This document shows, piece after piece, positions 1 through 6,121 of a stretch of 8,372 bases of DNA. The stretch comes from Candidatus Omnitrophota bacterium (GTDB lineage Bacteria; Omnitrophota; Gorgyraeia; Tantalellales; Tantalellaceae): positions 1-8,372 of the forward strand of contig JAHIZQ010000024.1 in NCBI GenBank assembly GCA_018814505.1, in the 5' to 3' direction. The notes below the pieces were generated by a model that did no database searches, was not told where the DNA came from, and saw only the letters and a program-made list of their open reading frames with translations. How positions within the stretch are numbered: the stretch's first letter is position 1; every line of letters starts with the position of its first letter. Both the position numbers and the translations under genes were made by a program.

Positions 1-1045
1 ACTCACCAGAACACCTACTTTGCAGTTTATTAACCTTATCAAAAAATACCACAATCCGTTCCTTAACCCGGCGTGACTCTTCCATTCGCTCATCACTATA
101 ATCCATAGGGCTTCTGTAATGACTATTTAAAAAAGCTATTTTTAAAAAATCTGGATCTTTATATTTTTTCAAAAAATCCGTAATGGTAATATAATTCCCC
201 AAAGACTTTGCCATTTTTTCGTTTTCTACAGTCAAAAGCCCGTTATGAATCCAATAATTGGCAAAATCTTTGCCTGTTGCCGCTTCTGCCTGCGCAATTT
301 CATTTTCATGATGCGGAAAAATTAAATCCAATCCACCTCCATGTATATCAAAATGTGCTCCAAATATACTGGTACTCATTACTGAACACTCAATATGCCA
401 TCCAGGACGTCCTTTTCCCCAGGGGCTTTCCCAAAAAGGCTCGTCTTTCTTGACAGACTTCCATAACGCAAAGTCAAGCGGGTATTTTTTTCTCTTATCC
501 AGATCAATACGAACAGCGCTCATCATCTGTTCTTTATCTCGATTAGACAGTTTCCCGTATCCCGCAAAATTTTCAACACTAAAATATACATTCCCTTCCA
601 CCTCATAAGCACATCCCTTTTCTATCAAAACACTTATAAACTCTATCATTTGCGAAATGTTTTCTGTTGCTTTAGGTTCTAAATCCGGACCGTTAATACC
701 CATTTCTGACATTTGACTATGATATATTTCTAAATAATAATCCGCGACTTCTTTAACTTTCCGGCACAAAACATCTGTTCCGGTTATTTTTCGTTTTTTT
801 AGTTCCCCTGCGGCTTTTTTTATAATTTTGTCATCTATATCCGTAACATTCCGGACATAACACACACGAAAACCCGAATACTCTAAATATCTTCGTATCC
901 AGTCAAAAATATAACTGCTACGCGCGTGTCCAATATGCGGCACATCATAAACCGTAGGCCCGCACACGTACATCCGCACTTTACCCTCTTCTAAAGGCTT
1001 AAATTCTTCTTTCCGACGCGTAAGTGTATTGTATATTGTAATCAT
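1..1045 (-). CDS. cysS: Cysteinyl-tRNA synthetase, 3' end beyond the window
   Basis: Class I aminoacyl-tRNA synthetase that attaches cysteine to tRNA-Cys in the cytoplasm. The frame is open from an ATG at 1045 to the left edge, giving 348 codons with no stop; full-length family members are about 460-480 residues, so roughly the last quarter is missing. Visible landmarks are the N-terminal MYVCGPTVYD block, the HIGH motif at residues 37-40 (PHIGHARS), the GWHIECS block and the HGGGLDLIFPHHENE block. The four expected zinc ligands are present: C28, C220, H245 and E249. The second ATP-binding signature reads KMAKS (277-281) instead of the usual KMSKS. The start is supported by homology, but the upstream Shine-Dalgarno is weak (GAAGAA). 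An 11-codon reading frame overlaps the start codon (TAATG). It is separated from cysE by a structured 264-base gap, so it may have its own expression control. Confidence 0.96.
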   Translation of the reverse strand, partial: MITIYNTLTRRKEEFKPLEEGKVRMYVCGPTVYDVPHIGHARSSYIFDWIRRYLEYSGFRVCYVRNVTDIDDKIIKKAAGELKKRKITGTDVLCRKVKEVADYYLEIYHSQMSEMGINGPDLEPKATENISQMIEFISVLIEKGCAYEVEGNVYFSVENFAGYGKLSNRDKEQMMSAVRIDLDKRKKYPLDFALWKSVKKDEPFWESPWGKGRPGWHIECSVMSTSIFGAHFDIHGGGLDLIFPHHENEIAQAEAATGKDFANYWIHNGLLTVENEKMAKSLGNYITITDFLKKYKDPDFLKIAFLNSHYRSPMDYSDERMEESRRVKERIVVFFDKVNKLQSRCSGE

Positions 1046-1080
1046 TATTCTTCAGCTATTTTCATTGTATCTACATTCAT
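1045..1080 (-). other. Possible 11-codon upstream reading frame overlapping the cysS start
   Basis: A short frame, ATG at 1080 to TAA at 1047-1045, would encode MNVDTMKIAEE. Its stop overlaps the cysS start codon as TAATG, an arrangement compatible with translational coupling. The same frame is open further upstream, to about 1147, through the inverted-repeat element. The peptide has no cysteine residues, so a cysteine-sensing leader peptide is not supported. It could equally be chance. Confidence 0.2.
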
Positions 1081-1100
1081 GCAAAAGGCGTTTGGTTTTT

Positions 1101-1168
1101 GTGTCAGGCGAGTTCCGCAGACTGTTTCTGGCGGACGAGAACCTGTTTAAGCCGGACACGGTTTTTTT
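1101..1168. repeat. Compound hairpin with nested stems and a T7 run
   Basis: The outer stem pairs GTGTCAGGC (1101-1109) with GCCGGACAC (1151-1159), 8 of 9 matching. The inner stem pairs TCCGCAGA (1114-1121) with TCTGGCGGA (1127-1135), with one bulged base and a five-base loop. On the plus strand the outer stem is followed by GG and seven Ts (1162-1168), which resembles an intrinsic terminator, but no plus-strand gene lies upstream. On the minus strand, the direction of the genes, no T run follows it. It therefore looks more like a dispersed palindromic element or a structured leader than a terminator for this operon. Confidence 0.5.
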
Positions 1169-1233
1169 ACAATCGAATTTTCAATAAAACCTCTCGACGA
1201 TGATTTAATAATAAAATTTCACATTTTAAATAG

Positions 1234-1255
1234 ATCCCGGCTCTTCGTCCGGGAT
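1234..1255. repeat. REP-like palindrome, ATCCCGG-N8-CCGGGAT
   Basis: A perfect 7-bp inverted repeat, ATCCCGG (1234-1240) and CCGGGAT (1249-1255), surrounds an eight-base spacer CTCTTCGT. The pattern ATCCCGG...CCGGGAT closely resembles the dispersed intergenic palindromes common in many bacterial genomes. There is no adjacent T run on the transcribed strand, so a terminator role is weakly supported. Only one copy is visible in this window, so its repeat status is inferred from its form. Confidence 0.55.
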
Positions 1256-1270
1256 AACAATTTTACCTTC

Positions 1271-1303
1271 GGCGAAATGATTAAATGAGAGTTGTCATCC
1301 GCC
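1271..1303. other. Imperfect hairpin just after the cysE stop codon
   Basis: GGCG-AA-ATGA (1271-1280) pairs with TCAT-C-CGCC (1295-1303) around a 14-base loop, giving eight base pairs with a small internal loop. It starts six bases beyond the cysE stop on the transcribed strand. No poly-T tract follows on that strand, so it could be a 3'-end stabilising hairpin or part of the neighbouring palindromic element rather than a canonical terminator. Confidence 0.35.
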
Positions 1304-1309
1304 ACCCAT

Positions 1310-2026
1310 TTATTCGTCTTCTTTGTCTTTCCTACTGTGATAATCTTCTATTTCATGTTCAATATGGTCTATCTCATGTTGTAGTTTTTCAAGCTGTTTT
1401 TGCATGGGATCGGGCAATGATGTATAATCAAGATTAATCCCGCCGGGAATACGCCGTCCACTTTTCTTAGCTACACGTCCGGGTACGCCAACCACAGTTG
1501 AATTACTCGGAACATCCCGAAGAACTACAGCGTTCGCTCCGATTGACACATTGTTTCCTATGGTAATATTTCCCAGCACTTTCGCTCCAGCGCCTACTAC
1601 AATATCGTTTTTCAGAGTCGGATGGCGTTTGCCTCTTTCTTTCCCGGTTCCACCCAAAGTAACTCCCTGAAATAATGTTACGTTATCACCTATTATGGTT
1701 GTTTCCCCTATAACAACCCCCATGCCATGATCAATAAAAAACCCTTTACCAATACTTGCCCCCGGATGTATTTCAATGCCTGTTACAAATTTCGCGAATT
1801 GTGAAATAAACCGCGGAAAAAAAGGAATATTCCATTCTTTTTTCAAAAAATGCGCTATTCTATATAAAACAAGAGCATGAAACCCTGAATAAGTAAAAAT
1901 TATTGTCAAAGAATTTAACGCGGCAGGGTCTCTTTGCAAAGCGGTTTCTATTGCTTCAGAAAAAACCGCACGCACGACAATATAATAACCAACCCCTACC
2001 CCAATAATTCCATATATCCAATTCAT
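1310..2026 (-). CDS. cysE: Serine O-acetyltransferase
   Basis: Transfers acetyl from acetyl-CoA to L-serine, giving O-acetylserine, the first step of cysteine synthesis. The 238-residue product resembles the shorter Bacillus-type enzymes. Residues 23-75 form the helical N-terminal region, with DPAA (33-36) and the FHALVLYRIAH segment. Residues 84-184 form the left-handed beta-helix of hexapeptide repeats, ending in STVVGVPGRV. Catalytic residues are present: the D99-H100 pair in FIDHGMGVVIGET, D33, and H135 in GKRHPTL. A charged, probably coiled tail occupies about residues 208-238. Unusually, the first ~18 residues (WIYGIIGVGVGYYIVV) are hydrophobic and resemble a membrane anchor. The ATG start is supported by GGAG (2034-2037), seven bases upstream. 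cysE lies between ispF and cysS, as in the Firmicutes cluster. Confidence 0.96.
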   Translation of the reverse strand: MNWIYGIIGVGVGYYIVVRAVFSEAIETALQRDPAALNSLTIIFTYSGFHALVLYRIAHFLKKEWNIPFFPRFISQFAKFVTGIEIHPGASIGKGFFIDHGMGVVIGETTIIGDNVTLFQGVTLGGTGKERGKRHPTLKNDIVVGAGAKVLGNITIGNNVSIGANAVVLRDVPSNSTVVGVPGRVAKKSGRRIPGGINLDYTSLPDPMQKQLEKLQHEIDHIEHEIEDYHSRKDKEDE

Positions 2027-2108
2027 ATTTCATCTCCATCGTAAAATATACATAATGTCAAAAATTACGAACACTTTTATAGTTATATCCCAAATTCTTC
2101 GACTACCC

Positions 2109-2603
2109 CTATCCTTTTTCTAAAAGAACTACCACCTGAGATTCAATAGCATTGCCTGCGCCAATATCACCTAATTTCTCAGACGTTTTCCCCTTAACAT
2201 TTATTCTGTCAGAAGACACTTCTAAAACATCACTTAACTTATTAATTATTTTTTCACGATATGGCGCTATTTTAGGTTCTTCACAAATAACAACCGAATC
2301 CAAATTTATTATCCGGCACCCGTTCCGCCGCATTACATTTTTAACTTCATATAGAAACTCTACACTATCAGCATTTTTATATTTACTGTTCGTGTCAGGA
2401 AACATAATCCCTATGTCACACTCGCCTAAAGCGCCAAGTATAGCATCGCAAATAGCGTGGATTAAAACATCACCGTCTGAATGTCCAAGAGAACCTTTTG
2501 AGCTAGCAAGGTTAATCCCGCCCAAAACCATCTTACAGCCACTATCTAATTTATGTATGTCATATCCAACACCTATTCTCATTTCCTTCATTGTCGGAAT
2601 CAC
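2109..2603 (-). CDS. ispF: 2-C-methyl-D-erythritol 2,4-cyclodiphosphate synthase
   Basis: Cyclises the CDP-methylerythritol 2-phosphate intermediate in the MEP route to isopentenyl diphosphate. The protein is up to 164 residues; the family is usually about 155-160. Landmarks are RIGVGYDIHKL with metal ligands D15 and H17, LGHSDGDVLIHA with H41 and metal ligand H49, DIGIMFPDT, and the C-terminal KTSEKLGDIGAG block. The last block is looser than the common TTEKLGFTGRGEGIA and lacks its arginine. The start is ambiguous. GTG at 2603 has AAAGG nine bases upstream. ATG at 2582 gives the canonical MRIGVGYD N-terminus but has AAGG only two bases away. ATG at 2591 has no suitable site. The gene follows the PIN/TRAM gene by 12 bases. 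ispD, its usual neighbour, is absent from this junction. Confidence 0.95.
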   Translation of the reverse strand: MIPTMKEMRIGVGYDIHKLDSGCKMVLGGINLASSKGSLGHSDGDVLIHAICDAILGALGECDIGIMFPDTNSKYKNADSVEFLYEVKNVMRRNGCRIINLDSVVICEEPKIAPYREKIINKLSDVLEVSSDRINVKGKTSEKLGDIGAGNAIESQVVVLLEKG

Positions 2604-2615
2604 TGCCTTTGGCCT

Positions 2616-3653
2616 TTACGCGTTTCTATGAGGAGCTCTACTTTTTTGTGAATTGTTTTTTTCTATCAAATTCGCAAATATCATTTTCCCGGCTGACGTT
2701 TGCAAAACGCTTGTTATGGCAATATTAACGTTTTTACCAATATATTTTTTCGCGTTATCGATGACTATCATTGTACCGTCATCCATAAAAGCAACTCCCT
2801 GGTTTCTTTCTTTTCCTTCTTTTCGAATATAAACGTTAAGTTGTTCTCCCGGAAAAACCACAGGTCGCATAGAATTAGCAAGATCGTTAATATTAAGAAT
2901 CGCTACGCCTTCCAGTCTAGCAACTTTATTTAAATTAAAATCGTTCGTAATAATTGGGCAATCCAGTATTTTTGCCAGACGAACAAGCTTAGCATCCACT
3001 TCCTTAATCTCGGGTAAAGGTTCTTCGTGTATTATAATTTCCGCGCCTTTTACCGTTTTAAGCCGTTCCAACATATCCAACCCGCGTCTGCCTCTATTGC
3101 GTTTCGCATCATCAGCGCTATCTGCTATCTGCTGAAGTTCTTTTAGCACAAAACGCGGCACCATGAGTTTCCCCTCTAAAAAACCTGTTTCGCATATACC
3201 GGCGATTCTACCGTCAATAACAACACTGGTATCTAAAAGATATATCTGGCTTCTTCTATCTTCCCGAGAAAATCTTACATAAGGAATTACAAGATTGAAT
3301 TCGTCTTTTCCTTTTATTGATATTACCATACCTAAATAACAAAAAGTTAAAGTAAAAACTGTTCTGAGCACTGAATAAAAAATTTCATCCATGGGAATAA
3401 ACCGCAATATTAATGTAATCATCCACGCCATAAAAAAGCCGAAACCAAGCCCAACTAGACTAGCTGAAAGGTCCCTCAAAGAAACACCTTTTAGTTTTGC
3501 TTCCATAATTATAAGAATAAGCGAACTCGCCATCCCTATCCCCGCGCCGATAAGAGGCGAACATGCCGGAACAACCGACAATAGCGGCAATAAATAATAT
3601 CCACAAACCGCGCTCAAGACCACAAAAAAGACTCTAATAAATTTTACTGTCAT
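2616..3653 (-). CDS. yacL: Membrane-anchored PIN/TRAM domain protein, YacL family
   Basis: 345 residues. About four hydrophobic segments lie in the first ~113 residues (roughly 7-28, 33-50, 66-86, 93-113) and would anchor the protein in the inner membrane. A PIN nuclease-fold domain follows (about 136-256), opening with YLLDTSVVIDGRI, then a TRAM-type beta-barrel (about 267-330, PGEQLNVYIRKEG...QTSAGKMIF). The acidic residues typical of a PIN active site are present: D141, D147, E172, D220 and D238 (TNDFN). This suggests metal-dependent RNase activity with an RNA-binding TRAM module, but substrates of this family are poorly known. The C-terminus ends in a short basic tail. ATG at 3653 has AAAGGA upstream with somewhat long spacing (9-10 bases). 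It sits before ispF, as yacL does in Bacillus, where ispD intervenes. Confidence 0.92.
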   Translation of the reverse strand: MTVKFIRVFFVVLSAVCGYYLLPLLSVVPACSPLIGAGIGMASSLILIIMEAKLKGVSLRDLSASLVGLGFGFFMAWMITLILRFIPMDEIFYSVLRTVFTLTFCYLGMVISIKGKDEFNLVIPYVRFSREDRRSQIYLLDTSVVIDGRIAGICETGFLEGKLMVPRFVLKELQQIADSADDAKRNRGRRGLDMLERLKTVKGAEIIIHEEPLPEIKEVDAKLVRLAKILDCPIITNDFNLNKVARLEGVAILNINDLANSMRPVVFPGEQLNVYIRKEGKERNQGVAFMDDGTMIVIDNAKKYIGKNVNIAITSVLQTSAGKMIFANLIEKNNSQKSRAPHRNA

Positions 3654-3720
3654 TTTACCAATTCCTTTCTTTTTCAGAACTTAATAAGAACCTGTTTTCG
3701 AATAAATAAAAAATATTGTT

Positions 3721-4413
3721 TTATTTTTCATTGCTCGAACTTTTGTGTAAAAGTTTCCACGGATGTTTTTTTATGTCCTCCGTAAATTCCTCCATATCAT
3801 CATATACTTCTTCTTCTACAAGAAGTTTGCCGAGTGTTCCTTCCCCTCTTTTTAGCCTTCCAAAAATAACGGTGAGATCATTATACAAAGTGTCATCCGT
3901 CAGAAGTTTGCCAAGCGTGCCCTCTCCGCGCTCAATATGCTGTATAAGCTGAGAAGTGCTTTGCATCAATTCTTTCATTTTTTCCATTTCAGAACCAACA
4001 TTTATCGGATTCTTGGATAACAATTTATCTCCGTATTCTAAAAACTGTTTGGACTTGCCCGGAGTTATTTCCAAATACTGTTCTCCTAAAAGGCCTAACG
4101 TGTTTATTCTTGCGACTGCATCGCTTGAAATCTTTACATCACCATTAATTCTTATATCCAGTTTAACCCGAGGTTTTCCCAGTGTTTCATCAAAATAAAT
4201 TTCCGCTTTTTTTATGTCTCCCACATGGACCCCAGCTAACCTAACCGGAGCATTTGCGGTAATTCCGTTAACCATGTCAAACACTGAAAAAAGGTTATAC
4301 CCTTTTTTGAGAACATACATATCGCTGATGGAAAAAACTATTAAAAACATTAAAAATACACCGACCCCCATAAAGAGTCCCACTTTTAATTCCAGTTTTT
4401 CATTTCTATACAT
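3721..4413 (-). CDS. mlaD: MCE-domain lipid transport protein MlaD
   Basis: Substrate-binding MCE subunit of a Mla-type phospholipid transporter. It is anchored in the inner membrane with its MCE domain in the periplasm, where it forms a ring delivering lipid to or from the MlaFE complex. From ATG at 4413 it is 230 residues. It has a single N-terminal transmembrane helix (about 12-29), an MCE domain (about 38-118) with VRLAGVHVGDI and the hallmark GLLGEQYLEITPG, then a helical tail. The tail holds two near-identical units starting RGEGTLGKLL (162-180 and 189-207) and ends in KKHPWKLLHK. This start is preferred over a GTG-region start at 4443 because a strong AGGGGGA lies six bases upstream and the longer version would overlap mlaF. 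It follows mlaF by 13 bases, implying cotranscription. Confidence 0.95.
   Translation of the reverse strand: MYRNEKLELKVGLFMGVGVFLMFLIVFSISDMYVLKKGYNLFSVFDMVNGITANAPVRLAGVHVGDIKKAEIYFDETLGKPRVKLDIRINGDVKISSDAVARINTLGLLGEQYLEITPGKSKQFLEYGDKLLSKNPINVGSEMEKMKELMQSTSQLIQHIERGEGTLGKLLTDDTLYNDLTVIFGRLKRGEGTLGKLLVEEEVYDDMEEFTEDIKKHPWKLLHKSSSNEK
3793..3930 (-). repeat. Tandem repeat encoding RGEGTLGKLL units in the MlaD tail
   Basis: Two units of about 19 codons (3874-3930 and 3793-3849) have a 27-residue period. Both begin with the identical ten residues RGEGTLGKLL and continue with acidic, similar sequence (TDDTLYNDL and VEEEVYDDM). The DNA is recognisably related between copies but diverged at third positions, so the duplication is not recent. 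Confidence 0.8.
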
Positions 4414-4418
4414 ACATT

Positions 4419-4425
4419 TCCCCCT
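4419..4425 (-). promoter_or_regulatory. Shine-Dalgarno that fixes the mlaD start
   Basis: AGGGGGA on the minus strand lies five to six bases before ATG 4413 and adjoins the mlaF stop codon (4427-4429). It is the strongest ribosome binding site seen in the window and argues against the longer mlaD start at 4443. Confidence 0.8.
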
Positions 4426-4426
4426 T

Positions 4427-5188
4427 TTAAAATCTGGAACCATTCCCCTGAGTTATAGGTCCTTCCGCGTCGCCATTTATAAATTGTTTAACAATTGGAT
4501 TTTTTGAATTTTTAATTTCATCAGGCGTTCCGATCCCAATTATCTGCTTATCATAAAGCATGGCTATCCTATCCGCAATTTGATACGCGCTTTTCATGTC
4601 ATGCGTTACGGTTATTGAAGTCGTTTTAAGCGTATTATGCAAATGCCTTATAAGCTTGTTAATAACATCTCCGGTTACCGGATCGACTCCAGTCGTCGGT
4701 TCATCAAATAAAATAATTTCTGGGCTCATGATTATCGCCCGCGCCAAACCAACTCTCTTTTTCATGCCTCCGGAAAGCGCGGCAGGCTTCATATTTTCTA
4801 TACCCTGCAAGCCTACCATTCCAAGGCACTCTGATACCCGACGTTTTATCTGCACAAATGCCATGTCCGCATATTCAAAAAGCTGAAACCCGACGTTTTC
4901 CAATACAGTTAACGAATCAAAAAGAGCGGCACCCTGAAAAAGCATACCGAACTTTAACCGCATACGATCAAGCTCTTCACTTTTAAGCGTCGAAATATCC
5001 GTTCCATCCACCAGAACAGATCCCGCATCCGGCCTTACAAGACCTATCATATGCTTTAATGAAACGCTTTTTCCACAACCGGACCTACCTATAATCACTA
5101 ATGACTCGCCTTTTTTTACTTCAAGATTAAGATTTTTTAAAATAAGCTGTTTATTAAATGATTTGCTTACATCTTTCAACTTAATCAT
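4427..5188 (-). CDS. mlaF: ABC transporter ATPase MlaF
   Basis: Cytoplasmic ATP-hydrolysing subunit that pairs with the MlaE permease to power phospholipid movement. From ATG 5188 it is 253 residues. It has Walker A GRSGCGKS (34-41), a Q-loop glutamine at 85 in the Mla-typical FQGAALFDSLTVLENVGF, the signature LSGGMKKRVGLARA (from 138), Walker B IILFDE (158-163) followed by PTTGVDP, and the switch histidine in THD (196). The GAALFDSLTV and LSGGM-KKR segments are characteristic of the MlaF group rather than of general importers. The ATG at 5188 is chosen over TTG at 5194 because AAAAGG lies six bases upstream of it and would abut the TTG. It lies 61 bases after mlaE and 13 before mlaD. Confidence 0.96.
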   Translation of the reverse strand: MIKLKDVSKSFNKQLILKNLNLEVKKGESLVIIGRSGCGKSVSLKHMIGLVRPDAGSVLVDGTDISTLKSEELDRMRLKFGMLFQGAALFDSLTVLENVGFQLFEYADMAFVQIKRRVSECLGMVGLQGIENMKPAALSGGMKKRVGLARAIIMSPEIILFDEPTTGVDPVTGDVINKLIRHLHNTLKTTSITVTHDMKSAYQIADRIAMLYDKQIIGIGTPDEIKNSKNPIVKQFINGDAEGPITQGNGSRF

Positions 5189-5194
5189 AATCAA

Positions 5195-5200
5195 CCTTTT
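5195..5200 (-). promoter_or_regulatory. Shine-Dalgarno for mlaF
   Basis: AAAAGG on the minus strand is six bases before ATG 5188. It directly touches a TTG at 5194, too close to serve that codon, so it decides the start in favour of ATG. Confidence 0.65.
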
Positions 5201-5249
5201 ATAATCCTAGCCTAAAACGCGGCTATTTCGTCCTCAATATTCTCTATTT

Positions 5250-6062
5250 TTAATGCGCTACAAAATAAAAAAGTCCGGTAAAAAAACAATCTGCAATAAT
5301 GATCAGAATGAAACTCCTCACAACGCTTGATGTTGTAGAGCGTCCCACCCCCTCCGCGCCACCTTGAGAATTTATTCCTTCATAGCAAGAAATGATACAT
5401 ATAATCGCGGCAAAAGATACACTTTTAATCAATCCCGTCATAACGTCTTTCACTGACAATGGATCCCAGGTCATTTTCATGTACATTGAATGCGTTATAT
5501 GCAATTTGCTTATACCTATGAGATACCCGCCCGCTATGCCAAAAAAATCAGCATACACGGTTAAAAGCGGAACCATGATAATCATAGCAATAAACCTCGG
5601 CGTAACTAAATACTCAACAGGGTTAGCCGACAATGTTTCTAACGCCTCGATTTGTTCTGTAACTTTCATTGTCCCAAGTTCCGCGGTTATAGCCGCACCA
5701 CATCGGCCAGCAACAATTAAAGCAGTTAGTACCGGAGCTAATTCCCGCGTAATAGAAAGCGCAACCAACGAAGCTATATACATTTCAGCCGACATCTGCG
5801 TCAGCTGATAAGCGCTTTGTAAGGCTAACACTATACCTGTAAAAAAACTTATCAGAAATACTATCGGAAAACTTGCAACACCAATTTTATTCATTTGTTC
5901 CAAAACCTGGCGTTTTCTGGGACGCGCGGAAAATATCCCTACAACCGTCTGCGCAAGAAGAATAAAAAGACCGCCGATATATTTAAAACAGTCTTCTAGC
6001 CAGGTTTTAGCACTAATAAGGGTCTTTTGGACAAAAATTTTTATTAATCTTTTTATTCTCAT
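5250..6062 (-). CDS. mlaE: ABC transporter permease MlaE
   Basis: Inner-membrane permease that forms the lipid path between MlaF and MlaD. From ATG 6062 it is 270 residues, close to the family's usual ~260. It begins with a basic amphipathic N-terminus (MRIKRLIKIF) and has about five hydrophobic segments (roughly 30-47, 62-85, 96-118, 157-185, 215-227 plus a C-terminal one at 248-268). The MlaE signature is clear: RELAPVLTALIVAGRCGAAITAELGTM at about 106-132 is the coupling region, and CYEGI (226-230) and GAEGVGRSTT (235-244) are near the C-terminus. A GTG at 6092 would add ten residues but has no convincing ribosome binding site; GGATGGG precedes ATG 6062. It is first of the mlaE-mlaF-mlaD group. 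No mlaB or mlaC is in the window. Confidence 0.94.
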   Translation of the reverse strand: MRIKRLIKIFVQKTLISAKTWLEDCFKYIGGLFILLAQTVVGIFSARPRKRQVLEQMNKIGVASFPIVFLISFFTGIVLALQSAYQLTQMSAEMYIASLVALSITRELAPVLTALIVAGRCGAAITAELGTMKVTEQIEALETLSANPVEYLVTPRFIAMIIMVPLLTVYADFFGIAGGYLIGISKLHITHSMYMKMTWDPLSVKDVMTGLIKSVSFAAIICIISCYEGINSQGGAEGVGRSTTSSVVRSFILIIIADCFFTGLFYFVAH

Positions 6063-6121
6063 AAAAACCCATCCAGTTAAGATTTTATCCACTCAAGATA
6101 ATACTTTTCACAAAGCAGAAC

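Larger units (their letters stand above)
1046..1309. other. Non-coding gap between cysE and cysS, rich in inverted repeats
   Basis: This 264-base gap is the only sizeable non-coding stretch in the window; the other gaps are about 12-80 bases. It carries three inverted repeats, listed separately (1101-1159, 1234-1255, 1271-1303), and looks more GC-rich locally than the flanking genes. No convincing protein frame, tRNA or T-box sequence was found in it. It may be a 5' leader for cysS, a place where dispersed palindromic repeats have inserted, or both. Confidence 0.7.

Noticed and set aside
1162..1168. Intrinsic terminator on the plus strand at the T7 run
   Set aside because: The outer stem has a long interior and no plus-strand gene ends here. 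On the gene-bearing strand no T run follows the stem.
1046..1309. T-box riboswitch upstream of cysS
   Set aside because: Cysteine T-boxes are known before Firmicutes cys genes, but the conserved T-box sequence with GGUGGNACCGCG is absent. The nearest likeness, GGGTGGCGG near 1300-1309, lacks the rest and is in the wrong place.
2050..2061. Promoter before cysE based on TTGACA (2061-2056, minus strand)
   Set aside because: The -10 position about 17 bases downstream falls on TGGAGA, next to the ribosome binding site. TATATT lies much too close to the TTGACA.
2152..2631. 159-residue plus-strand frame opposite ispF
   Set aside because: It is fully antisense to a well-conserved gene, has no recognisable domain, and its composition is that of a mirrored coding frame. 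The other plus-strand frames, such as 5392-5808 opposite mlaE, were rejected for the same reason.
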